From positions 186,001 through 250,000 of the forward strand of contig CAKVLP010000002.1 of the NCBI GenBank assembly GCA_934757825.1: a stretch of 64,000 nucleotides of DNA. Direction: 5' to 3'. The DNA is from an uncultured Clostridia bacterium. GTDB lineage: Bacteria; Bacillota; Clostridia; Christensenellales; UBA1242. The first letter of the stretch is position 1. Every line of letters starts with the position of its first letter. Shown here piece after piece: positions 1-8,173 of the stretch. A model generated the notes under the pieces. That model saw nothing but the letters and a program-made list of their open reading frames with translations, ran no database searches and was not told where the DNA came from. Both the position numbers and the translations under genes were made by a program.

Positions 1-272
1 AGATGGAAAGAGCAAAAGAGATGATTTTGGGAATTGCCGAAGATCTAGAACTTGACAAAACCTACACCGGTACAGTAAATAGAATTCTTACATTCGGTGC
101 ATTTGTTGACCTAGGATATGGCAAAGAAGGAATGATCCATATTTCAAAACTAAGTTCAAAACGCGTTGAAAAAGTAGAAGACGTTGTGAACATTGGCGAT
201 AAGGTTGAGGTTAAGGTTATCAAAATAGATAAAGGTAAAGTTGACCTAAAACTTATTGGCGTATTTAAATAA
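1..272 (+). CDS. pnp: Polynucleotide phosphorylase, C-terminal end (partial, 5' end outside window)
   Basis: Only the last ~90 residues lie in the window; the reading frame is open to the left edge. They hold the end of the KH region and then an S1 RNA-binding domain (TYTGTVNRILTFGAFVDLG, then GMIHISKLS). PNPase is a 3'-to-5' phosphorolytic exoribonuclease of the RNA degradosome. The assignment rests on this KH-S1 ending and on the next gene being a YlxY-type deacetylase, as in Bacillus and Clostridia. Another S1-domain protein cannot be fully excluded from the fragment. A strong terminator follows immediately. Confidence 0.85.
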   Translation, partial: MERAKEMILGIAEDLELDKTYTGTVNRILTFGAFVDLGYGKEGMIHISKLSSKRVEKVEDVVNIGDKVEVKVIKIDKGKVDLKLIGVFK

Positions 273-273
273 C

Positions 274-307
274 AAAAAAGACTTGTCAAATTAGACAAGT
301 CTTTTTT
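274..307 (+). terminator. Intrinsic terminator after pnp
   Basis: A 14-bp perfect stem (274-287 with 294-307) around a 6-nt loop; the stem ends in six Ts. The arms carry A-tracts and T-tracts, so it could work on both strands. Confidence 0.9.
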
Positions 308-370
308 GTCTCAAAACAATTATTCATATCAAAAAATTTATCCTCATATACTATACAAATGGAGTAGTGT

Positions 371-1078
371 ATGAAAGTAAAAAAATATAGGATATATAGC
401 AATGTTTTGATTGTAACAATGCTCGCTAGTTTGATGTTTTTTGTGTTCAATATCAACAGCAATTACGTGTTTAGTTATATTAACCCAGAAGTGATTTACA
501 AGGGCAACACAAGTAGCAAAAACGTGAGCCTTATGATAAACGTTTACTGGGGCAACGAGTATATTGACGACATACTATGCATACTTAAAGAAAATGGCGT
601 AAAAACGACGTTTTTCGTGGGTGGAAGTTGGGCGATTAAACACCCTGAAATCCTTAAAAAAATAGCCGACGACGGGCACGAAATTGCCAATCACGGATAC
701 TTTCATAAAGACCACGACAAACTTAGTTATCAACAAAATTATGACGAAATTAAGAAGTGCCACGAGGTTGTTAAAAGCATACTCGGAGTTGATATGAATT
801 TGTTTGCTCCGCCAAGTGGCGCGTTTAACAAAACCACGCTTGAAGTTGCAAATGAACTAGGTTATCGCACCATAATGTGGACGTATGACACAATTGATTG
901 GCGCGATAGGGACGCAAATTTGATATTCAAAAGGGCGACTAAAAACCTATGTGGCGGAAACCTAATTCTTGCGCATCCGACAGAGGACACACTCAAAGCA
1001 TTGCCTAAGATTTTGAAGTATTATAGCGATAATGGTTTTACTGCCACGACAGTGAGTGAAACACTTAAAGTTGTGTAG
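371..1078 (+). CDS. ylxY: YlxY-like sporulation polysaccharide deacetylase (NodB/CE4 fold), probably inactive
   Basis: 235 residues: an N-terminal signal anchor (about residues 10-30) and then a NodB domain. Seen motifs are HEIANHGYFH (metal-binding histidines), FAPPSGAFN, DTIDW and LILAH. The usual TFDDG motif, which supplies the catalytic base and a metal-binding Asp, reads INVYWGNE, so both aspartates are missing. This is the pattern of the spore-former-restricted YlxY family rather than of active PdaA/PdaB. Position next to pnp matches the Bacillus order. SD GGAG at 361-364 supports the ATG at 371. It probably acts outside the membrane; its substrate, if any, is unknown. Confidence 0.8.
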   Translation: MKVKKYRIYSNVLIVTMLASLMFFVFNINSNYVFSYINPEVIYKGNTSSKNVSLMINVYWGNEYIDDILCILKENGVKTTFFVGGSWAIKHPEILKKIADDGHEIANHGYFHKDHDKLSYQQNYDEIKKCHEVVKSILGVDMNLFAPPSGAFNKTTLEVANELGYRTIMWTYDTIDWRDRDANLIFKRATKNLCGGNLILAHPTEDTLKALPKILKYYSDNGFTATTVSETLKVV

Positions 1079-1090
1079 AACAATTCAATC

Positions 1091-1149
1091 AAAGTAGCGG
1101 GTATAAATAAAATAAACTTTGGAGTTTTTTTAAAGTAACCCGCTATTTT
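1091..1149 (+). terminator. Terminator after ylxY
   Basis: A 12-bp stem (1091-1102 with 1138-1149, one G-T pair) encloses a 35-nt loop, with T-rich sequence at the 3' end. Confidence 0.7.
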
Positions 1150-1171
1150 GTTTTATAAATTAAACTTAATG

Positions 1172-1180
1172 TGATATAAT
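1172..1180 (+). promoter_or_regulatory. Extended -10 promoter of ftsK/spoIIIE operon
   Basis: TGaTATAAT (extended -10) lies 28 bp upstream of the start codon. No good -35 is seen, as often with extended -10 promoters. Confidence 0.6.
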
Positions 1181-1207
1181 TTGAAAAAACTTGTATAGGT
1201 GGTTATT

Positions 1208-3967
1208 TTGGCTATTTATTCAAAAAATTCAAATAAGAAATTATCTAAAAGCGCACTTAGAAAAACTGGCATTGCTTTTGTGTCGGTTTTCGGCGTTTTG
1301 TTTATAAACCTTGTGTTTAATATTGTCCCATTTCTAAACTCGTTTTTCCTAGGATTTTTGGGACTTTTTACTTATGCAATTTTTCTATTTAACATTGTCC
1401 TTGGCATATTGTTTATCTTGGAAAAACAGATTTCCATTAACGGCAAAACGCTTGCACTTATTATTGCGACGTTGTGCCTTTTTGTGTGTCTGATTCACAC
1501 CATAACAACAGGCAAGTACATTGACTATTCCTACGGCGAATATTTGGCTACTTGCTACAACACCAAGGTTACGGCTGGCGGTCTTCTTTTTGCGATTGTC
1601 ACATTCCCAGTGATGTATATTACGCAGTTTGTAGGGGCGTGTGTGTCATTTGTGATTGCTATGATAATCACAACATCGCTTACAATTGACCGCTTTATCA
1701 CCCACAAACAAGTGGCTGTTGCAAAACCTGTCAAGTCAATCGACGCTGTTCAAGATGAGCAACAATACGACTTTAATGAGTCCGATGAAGAACCCGAAAC
1801 AATGGAAACCGAGCCAGCAAAATCAAATGTTGACGACGATATTTTCATTAAAGACGAAGAGCCAGACGAGAAAAAGACCGCTAGGAAAATCCTTGGACTT
1901 AGAAATTATGATGACGAAAATAACGACGAGGAAGAAGAACCAGAGGAATTCACATCGTTTAAGCAAAAAGTCAGAACCAGTTCGAATAAGCCAAACTTCA
2001 TATACCATGGCGACGATAGCGATTTGGAAGAGGAGCCTGAGCGTGTTGTGAGTGAGCAAAAGAAAAAGTCAACCGAAGAAGACGAGAAGAAAAAACGTCT
2101 TACTGATTTCCTTTCGGCGTCAAAAGGGAAATATACTCCTCTTGACGAAAAACCTGAGCCTGTTAATAACGACCTATACGACGATAGTTTCTCGCTAAAA
2201 TCCTACGAAAAAAATCGCGAGAGTTATATAAAACAAAACGAAGAGTTTGACAAGTGCTACGAGAATCTTAAAAACGATAATGACGAGTTTAATTCCATAA
2301 GCCTAGATGACTATGTGTTTGGTGCAAAACCCGCAACGCAAGAACCTGTAAAGCCAAAACGTGAGTTTTATAATCAAGTTACTATGGACACGAGAAACGA
2401 ACCTAAAAAGTCATTTAGTTTTGATAAACCTAATAATGACATAAACGAGATTGTTTTAAAACCTGCGCGTGAAGAAAAACCTAAGTTTCAGTTCCCTAAG
2501 CCTAGAAAATATGTTGCGCCATCGACTGACTTACTAAAATATTATCCTAATGAAGACGGCAACAGTATTGAAGAGCAACAGCAGAAGGGAAGAATGCTTG
2601 AAGCAACATTGGAGAGTTTTAAGATTCCAGCCAAAATTTCGTCTATTGCAAAGGGGCCAGCGTTTACTAGATACGAGCTTCAAATGCCAGTCGGTATCCC
2701 AGTAAAGAGAGTGCTTGGATTTACCGATGATATTGCTATGGCACTAGAAAGTAAGGGTAGTATCCGTACCGAGATACCTATTCCAGGCAAAAACGCATTT
2801 GGTGTCGAAGTCCCAAACAAAAAGATTGCAACTGTGTCGCTTAGAGACGTGCTAGAAAGTAAAAACTTTACAACATCCAAAAGCCCACTTACTTTTGCTC
2901 TTGGTCAAGATATAGCCAATGAGTCGAGGGTGTCTAGGCTAGACAAAGCGCCACATATGTTGGTGGCAGGTTCCACTGGTAGTGGTAAATCTGTGTGTCT
3001 AAACTCAATGCTTATAAGTTGGATTTACAAGGCATCTCCGGAAAATGTTAGGCTTATTCTAATTGACCCAAAACAAGTTGAGTTTACGCCTTACAATGGG
3101 CTTCCACATTTGCTTATCCCGAATGTTATTACCAACACCGAAAAGGCGCTTAATGCACTTAGTTGGTGTATTGATGAAATGGAGAGAAGGTACTCGCTAT
3201 TCTCCAAATATTCGGTTAGGAATATTGAGGAGTACAACGACACCGACGAAGTTAAGTCGGGCGTGGCAGAAAAATTTGCTTATATTGTTGTGGTTGTTGA
3301 CGAACTTGCCGACCTTATGAGTCAGTCCAAAAAGGACTTTGAAGAAAAGATTATGCGTCTTACTCAAAAAAGTAGAGCAGCTGGCATTCACTTGGTTCTT
3401 GCGACCCAACGTCCTAGTGTTGACGTTATCACTGGTACAATTAAAAACAACTTGCCTACACGTATTGCATTTGCCGTTTCAAGTTTTGCCGACAGTAAAA
3501 CAATTATCGGCGAAAGTGGTGCCGAAAACTTGCTAGGAAAGGGTGATATGCTATTTGCCCCAATTGATGCTCCAACACCATCAAGGATTCAAGGTTGTTT
3601 TATCTCAAACGACGAAATTAAGGCAGTTCTTGATTTTGTAAAAGAAAATAATGATGCGGTATTTGACAGCGAAATTGAGGAGAAGATGTTTAACCGCAAT
3701 CAAAACGAATATGGCGGGTTTGAATCTGAGCCAACCGCCGAAGTGTTTGACCCTCTTATGAAAGATGCACTTCGAAACTTTATTAAAACCAATAATGCGT
3801 CAGTTAGTAAGTTGCAACGTATATTTAACATCGGTTTTAATAGGGCGGGCAGAATTGTTGACCAAATGGAAGCAGCCGGGTTTGTTTCGACTAAGGACAG
3901 CAAAAACAACCGTGTAATCTTTATTACACAACAGGAATTTGAAGAACGATTTGGAGAAGATTTATAA
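1208..3967 (+). CDS. ftsK: DNA translocase FtsK/SpoIIIE
   Basis: About 919 residues. The N-terminal ~150 residues hold four membrane segments. A long acidic linker (~190-430) follows, then the RecA-like motor with Walker A GSTGSGKS at about 588-595 and Walker B VVVVVDELADLM near 695. A C-terminal winged-helix gamma domain (~850-905) reads DNA polarity signals. The protein pumps chromosomal DNA through the division or sporulation septum. A GTG at 1199 is in frame, but SD AGGTGG (1197-1202) overlaps it and sits 5 nt before the TTG at 1208, so TTG is chosen. The stop overlaps the rimO start by one base, indicating translational coupling. FtsK and SpoIIIE cannot be told apart from the sequence alone. 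Confidence 0.95.
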   Translation: MAIYSKNSNKKLSKSALRKTGIAFVSVFGVLFINLVFNIVPFLNSFFLGFLGLFTYAIFLFNIVLGILFILEKQISINGKTLALIIATLCLFVCLIHTITTGKYIDYSYGEYLATCYNTKVTAGGLLFAIVTFPVMYITQFVGACVSFVIAMIITTSLTIDRFITHKQVAVAKPVKSIDAVQDEQQYDFNESDEEPETMETEPAKSNVDDDIFIKDEEPDEKKTARKILGLRNYDDENNDEEEEPEEFTSFKQKVRTSSNKPNFIYHGDDSDLEEEPERVVSEQKKKSTEEDEKKKRLTDFLSASKGKYTPLDEKPEPVNNDLYDDSFSLKSYEKNRESYIKQNEEFDKCYENLKNDNDEFNSISLDDYVFGAKPATQEPVKPKREFYNQVTMDTRNEPKKSFSFDKPNNDINEIVLKPAREEKPKFQFPKPRKYVAPSTDLLKYYPNEDGNSIEEQQQKGRMLEATLESFKIPAKISSIAKGPAFTRYELQMPVGIPVKRVLGFTDDIAMALESKGSIRTEIPIPGKNAFGVEVPNKKIATVSLRDVLESKNFTTSKSPLTFALGQDIANESRVSRLDKAPHMLVAGSTGSGKSVCLNSMLISWIYKASPENVRLILIDPKQVEFTPYNGLPHLLIPNVITNTEKALNALSWCIDEMERRYSLFSKYSVRNIEEYNDTDEVKSGVAEKFAYIVVVVDELADLMSQSKKDFEEKIMRLTQKSRAAGIHLVLATQRPSVDVITGTIKNNLPTRIAFAVSSFADSKTIIGESGAENLLGKGDMLFAPIDAPTPSRIQGCFISNDEIKAVLDFVKENNDAVFDSEIEEKMFNRNQNEYGGFESEPTAEVFDPLMKDALRNFIKTNNASVSKLQRIFNIGFNRAGRIVDQMEAAGFVSTKDSKNNRVIFITQQEFEERFGEDL

Positions 3968-5289
3968 TGACATATTCCGAACTTAAAGAGAAAAAAATTG
4001 GGTTTATATCACTGGGTTGCGATAAAAATAGGGTTGACCTGGAAAAAATGATATTCGCGTTTCGAAATGCAGGTTTTAACATTGTAAACTCATTTGAAGA
4101 GGCAAATATTATCCTTATAAATACTTGTGCATTTATACTAGATGCTCGCAAGGAGTCAATCAACACAATTTTAGAGACTATCCCACTAAAACAATTAAAC
4201 CTTGAAAAAATTGTTGTAACTGGGTGTTTAAACAATATGAAATACACCGATTTAAGTGAAAGTATGCCTGAGGTTGACGCTTTTGTAAGCCTTAAAGACA
4301 ACGAGCATATTGTAGAAATTGTCGCTGGATTATATGGTGTAAAATTGAAAGGTTTCTCGCAAGAAGTAAAGGGGGCAGAGCGTGTGCTTACAACTCCTAA
4401 ACACTACGCTTATCTTAAAATTGCCGATGGGTGTGACAATTTCTGCACCTACTGCACAATTCCTTTCATTCGTGGTAGATTTAAAAGCGAACCACTAGAA
4501 AAAATGGTCGCTGAGGCAAAAGACCTTGTTAAGCACGGCACGAGGGAGATAATCCTAGTTGCGCAAGATGTAACTAAATATGGTGCCGATTTGTACGGCA
4601 AACCACAACTTGTAGAACTAATTAGGGCGCTTTCAAAAATAGATGGGCTAGAAGTTATAAGGCTACTTTATTGTTATCCCGACCTTATTTCGGACGAACT
4701 TGTAGAAGAAATAGCAAACAATCCTAAGGTTGCAAAGTATATTGACATTCCATTGCAACACGTTAGCGATAACATCTTAAAGAGGATGAATAGGCGAGTT
4801 GACAAAGCAAAAATTTGCGAAATTATTGAAAAATTAAGACGCGCGTGCCCCGGCATTGCAATTCGTTCGACATTTATACTTGGCTTCCCTGGTGAGACCG
4901 ACGAGGATTTTAGAGATCTTTGCGAGTTTACTAAAAAATACAAACTTGACGATGTAGGATTTTTTAAGTACAGCAAAGAGGAGGGAACTCCCGCTAGCAA
5001 GATGCCAAATCAAGTTCCAGCCAAAGTTAAAACTCAACGACTTAAAGAAATATCAAACATTCAATTTGAGAATGTTGTCGAGAAAAATAAATCTCTTGTT
5101 GGAAAAGAGTTTAGATGTGTGCTTGACTACATTCAAGACGGCATTGGATATTTTAGAAACGAATATCTTTGCCCAAGTGTTGACCCAGTAATCGTTGTGG
5201 AAACTGACCAACCGCTTAAAGTGGGACAGTGCTACAATGTTAAAATTATTGGATATAAAAAATATGATTTAATAGGAGAATTGTTATGA
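3967..5289 (+). CDS. rimO: Ribosomal protein S12 methylthiotransferase RimO
   Basis: 440 residues of the radical-SAM methylthiotransferase family. The N-terminal domain has three cysteines (18, 54, 87) for the auxiliary Fe-S cluster. The radical-SAM motif CxxxCxxC is at 156, 160 and 163 (GCDNFCTYC). A C-terminal TRAM-like region follows. The start GFISLGCDKN is typical of RimO rather than MiaB, whose gene lies separately at 10.6 kb. RimO adds a methylthio group to an aspartate of ribosomal protein S12. It overlaps ftsK by one base and pgsA by four (ATGA), so all three are probably co-translated. Confidence 0.95.
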   Translation: MTYSELKEKKIGFISLGCDKNRVDLEKMIFAFRNAGFNIVNSFEEANIILINTCAFILDARKESINTILETIPLKQLNLEKIVVTGCLNNMKYTDLSESMPEVDAFVSLKDNEHIVEIVAGLYGVKLKGFSQEVKGAERVLTTPKHYAYLKIADGCDNFCTYCTIPFIRGRFKSEPLEKMVAEAKDLVKHGTREIILVAQDVTKYGADLYGKPQLVELIRALSKIDGLEVIRLLYCYPDLISDELVEEIANNPKVAKYIDIPLQHVSDNILKRMNRRVDKAKICEIIEKLRRACPGIAIRSTFILGFPGETDEDFRDLCEFTKKYKLDDVGFFKYSKEEGTPASKMPNQVPAKVKTQRLKEISNIQFENVVEKNKSLVGKEFRCVLDYIQDGIGYFRNEYLCPSVDPVIVVETDQPLKVGQCYNVKIIGYKKYDLIGELL

Positions 5290-5873
5290 ACATTCCAAAC
5301 AGAATTACGTTAATCAGAATTATTTTACTTCCTTTTATGGTGTTTTTCTATCTAGCAGATTTTATAGCACCATGGGGCAAACTTGTGGCATTTATCTTGT
5401 TTGTTTTGGCGGCTATGACCGACAAACTTGACGGATATTTGGCTAGAAAACTTAATCAAACCACCGTGCTTGGTAATTTCCTGGACACCAATGCGGACAA
5501 ACTTCTTACAAACATTGCATTGTTGCTAGTAATTTGCGATGGCACAATCCCAGCACCTTGGGGTGTTATTGCTGGAATTATCTATGTTGGTCGCGACATT
5601 GTAATATGCGCACTTAAAGAACTTGCTGCAACAAAAAATCACGTATTCAAAGCCGACAACTTAGGCAGAATTAAGGCTACATTCCAAATGATTGGCATTC
5701 CAGCCTTTATATTCGTAGCGTTTCTAAGACAAGCGGTTGAAAACGCAACTGTAATCCTAGTTTTCGAAATTATCGCATACGTGACCTTTGCAATTGCAAC
5801 GGCGCTTACAATAATTTCGATGATAAACTATCTTGTTAAAAACAGACACTTCTTTAAAGAAAATGAAAGTTAA
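5286..5873 (+). CDS. pgsA: CDP-diacylglycerol-glycerol-3-phosphate 3-phosphatidyltransferase
   Basis: 195 residues, a polytopic membrane protein. The CDP-alcohol phosphotransferase motif DG-x2-AR-x8-G-x3-D-x3-D is complete, starting at DGYLAR (about residue 48). The enzyme makes phosphatidylglycerol phosphate, the committed step to anionic phospholipids. Gene order pgsA-cinA-recA is classic for Firmicutes and supports PgsA over other CDP-alcohol transferases. It starts inside the end of rimO (ATGA overlap). Confidence 0.93.
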   Translation: MNIPNRITLIRIILLPFMVFFYLADFIAPWGKLVAFILFVLAAMTDKLDGYLARKLNQTTVLGNFLDTNADKLLTNIALLLVICDGTIPAPWGVIAGIIYVGRDIVICALKELAATKNHVFKADNLGRIKATFQMIGIPAFIFVAFLRQAVENATVILVFEIIAYVTFAIATALTIISMINYLVKNRHFFKENES

Positions 5874-7086
5874 TTGCATTTATACAAATCCTAACATTTT
5901 AATAGGCAAAAGACCCGACGAAACACTTTCGTTTTTAGGGCGAAGTTTGCTCACTTTGGGTATAACATTTAACAGCATAAATATTATACAAAATTCAAGC
6001 GAGCAAATTTTGTCGTGTCTTAAAAAAGACCACGCCGACCTTACAATTATAATAGGCACTGATGACAGCAAGGAAAACTTTAAAATAAAAAGTGCCCTTG
6101 CAGACCATTACAAACTAAGTATGGAGAGAAATCTTAATGCGGTTAAAGCGGTCGACAATTATTTTACATACGAGAAAAAATCTCCCGTAAAAGACGTTGA
6201 AAATGAGTATTATATGCCAAAGACTGCAATGTGCCTCGACAACGCAATGAGTTATTTGCAAGGAATGGCGATGTTTCGCGACGGAATAGTGGTGCTTGTG
6301 CCAGATGACCTAGATAGCGTAAAATACCTTTTTAATAATTCGCTTTTCCCAATTGTTACAAAGGAGATTAAGGTTGCCTACGATGTGACAATGCTAAAAC
6401 TATTCGGATTGCCCGAAAGAGAGATTTTAAACGCAATTAAGGAGATTACGTCTGCAAACCCCGACATACTTATTTCAACCGTGTCGGAGGACTTGGAAAC
6501 GACGCTAATTATTAGGTACAATATGCTTATTGAAAAGGAGCGTATAAATAATTTTATAAGCGACATATACGAGCGCCTTAGAAAATTTATTTTTACAAGC
6601 GATGATGTGTCATTATATCAACTTGCGCTTGACTTACTTACCATAGGTAACAAAAAATTGTCCATATTTGAGACAATTACTGGCGGGAACGTTTCAAGCG
6701 AGTTTAATAAGTGTAATTTCAAGGGCAATATGATTACCGACGGGGTAGTGGTCAACAACCAGACCACACTACTTAATAACTACAATGTAAATGCCAACAT
6801 CATTAAAAAACACGGGCTTGTTTCGGTGGAAAGCACCTATGAGATTGCATCGGCAATTCTTGAAAAACGTCCCGACGACACAATACTTGTGACCTGCGGG
6901 GACTTGCAAGACGAAAGTCACACGTGTTTTATAGCGATTGGAGACGCGGACGGAATACATGTTTATAAAAACACTTACTCCGGTAACAAGGATCAAGTTG
7001 TAAAGACCATATCAAAATGCGCAGTTTTTTATTTAGTTAAAAAACTTAAACAAAATGATTTGTTTTTTAACAAAATTTATGTATAA
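5863..7086 (+). CDS. cinA: Divergent CinA-like protein (MoCF domain plus degenerate PncC-like domain)
   Basis: About 407 residues. Identified chiefly by position between pgsA and recA and by residual similarity. The N-terminal half aligns with the molybdopterin-binding-like domain but lacks the GGLGPTxDD signature (IIIGTDDSKEN stands there). The C-terminal half resembles the NMN deamidase (PncC) domain, but the ESCTGG nucleophile motif reads ETITGG and the TGIAGPGG loop is gone. The usual pyrophosphatase and deamidase activities are therefore doubtful. The ATG at 5863 overlaps pgsA by 11 bp. A TTG 30 bp upstream is also in frame, but the MKVNCIYTN start aligns better with the family. Confidence 0.72.
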   Translation: MKVNCIYTNPNILIGKRPDETLSFLGRSLLTLGITFNSINIIQNSSEQILSCLKKDHADLTIIIGTDDSKENFKIKSALADHYKLSMERNLNAVKAVDNYFTYEKKSPVKDVENEYYMPKTAMCLDNAMSYLQGMAMFRDGIVVLVPDDLDSVKYLFNNSLFPIVTKEIKVAYDVTMLKLFGLPEREILNAIKEITSANPDILISTVSEDLETTLIIRYNMLIEKERINNFISDIYERLRKFIFTSDDVSLYQLALDLLTIGNKKLSIFETITGGNVSSEFNKCNFKGNMITDGVVVNNQTTLLNNYNVNANIIKKHGLVSVESTYEIASAILEKRPDDTILVTCGDLQDESHTCFIAIGDADGIHVYKNTYSGNKDQVVKTISKCAVFYLVKKLKQNDLFFNKIYV

Positions 7087-7087
7087 T
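7060..7087 (+). promoter_or_regulatory. recA promoter
   Basis: -35 TTGTTT (7060-7065), 16-bp spacer, -10 TATAAT (7082-7087). It lies in the end of the cinA-like gene and just upstream of the LexA-type box. Confidence 0.6.
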
Positions 7088-7096
7088 ATATTTATA

Positions 7097-7108
7097 AAAC
7101 ATATGTTT
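7097..7108 (+). promoter_or_regulatory. Probable LexA (SOS) box of recA
   Basis: Perfect 12-bp palindrome AAACATATGTTT, closely matching the Gram-positive SOS box core (GAACATATGTTC). It sits about 10 bp downstream of the -10 and 20 bp before the recA ATG. A near-identical site occurs in the lexA promoter. Confidence 0.72.
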
Positions 7109-7128
7109 GATAAAAGGAAGAAAAGATA

Positions 7129-8118
7129 ATGAACGAAGACAAGAAAAAACAATTAGAGCAAGCTATACTTGCCATTGAAAAACAATTCGGCAAAGGCAGT
7201 ATAATGAAATTAAGTGACGGGGTTTCCACTCAGATAGATGTTATACCTACTGGGTGCTTGACTCTTGATTATGCGCTAGGAATAGGCGGGGTCCCACGCG
7301 GAAGAATTATTGAGATATATGGGCCAGAAAGTAGTGGTAAAACGACTGTTGCACTTCACATATTGGCAGAGGCTCAAAAACTTGGCGGAACCGCTGCGTT
7401 TATTGACGCTGAGCACGCTCTTGACCCATCGTATGCCGAAAAATTGGGCGTAAATATCAACGAACTTTACATCAGCCAACCTGACAACGGCGAACAAGCA
7501 CTTGACATCTGTGAAGCACTTGTGAAGAGTGCTGCTGTTGATGTGGTTGTTGTGGACTCAGTTGCTGCGCTAACACCAAAGGCAGAGATTGAGGGCGAAA
7601 TGGGCGACAACTTTATCGGAACACAAGCACGCCTTATGAGCCAAGCGCTTAGAAAACTTACTGCTATTACAAACAAAAGTAAGGCTTGCGTAATTTTCAT
7701 TAACCAACTTCGTGATAAGATTGGTGTAATTTACGGAAGTCCAGAAACAACCACTGGCGGTAAAGCATTGAAGTTCTATTCTTCTATCCGCCTAGATGTT
7801 AGAAAGGTTGATACAATTAAGGAAGGCGACAACATCGTAGGAAACCGCACAAGAATTAAGGTTGTTAAAAACAAAATGGCGCCTCCATTTAAGACTGCCG
7901 AATTTGATATCCTATACGGCAAGGGAATCAATAGAGAAGGTTGCATTATAGATATGGCTATCAATTGCGACATTGTTCAGAAGAGTGGCTCTTGGTATAG
8001 TTATCAAGGCGAAAAAATTGGTCAAGGTAAGGAAAATGTTAGATTATTCCTTCAAAACAACCCTGACGTATTCAAAGAAGTTGAGGATCAAATTAAAGCC
8101 AAAATGGGCATAAACTAA
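7129..8118 (+). CDS. recA: Recombinase RecA
   Basis: 329 residues, a little shorter than B. subtilis RecA because the C-terminal tail is short. Walker A GPESSGKT lies at about 65-72 and Walker B DVVVVDSVAALTP follows. The DNA-binding loop region (MGDNFIGTQARLMSQALRKL) and the FINQLRDKIGV segment are intact. RecA forms filaments on single-stranded DNA, drives strand exchange and stimulates LexA self-cleavage. SD AAGGAAG lies before the ATG. Control by LexA is inferred from the palindrome at 7097-7108. Confidence 0.98.
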   Translation: MNEDKKKQLEQAILAIEKQFGKGSIMKLSDGVSTQIDVIPTGCLTLDYALGIGGVPRGRIIEIYGPESSGKTTVALHILAEAQKLGGTAAFIDAEHALDPSYAEKLGVNINELYISQPDNGEQALDICEALVKSAAVDVVVVDSVAALTPKAEIEGEMGDNFIGTQARLMSQALRKLTAITNKSKACVIFINQLRDKIGVIYGSPETTTGGKALKFYSSIRLDVRKVDTIKEGDNIVGNRTRIKVVKNKMAPPFKTAEFDILYGKGINREGCIIDMAINCDIVQKSGSWYSYQGEKIGQGKENVRLFLQNNPDVFKEVEDQIKAKMGIN

Positions 8119-8125
8119 AAAAAGT

Positions 8126-8169
8126 AAAAGTCAATTCAAGTAAGCATAATTTGCTGTGAATTGACTTTT
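8126..8169. terminator. Bidirectional terminator between recA and the PBP gene
   Basis: A 13-bp perfect stem (8126-8138 with 8157-8169) with A/T tracts on both sides, between two convergent genes. Confidence 0.88.
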
Positions 8170-8173
8170 TTTG

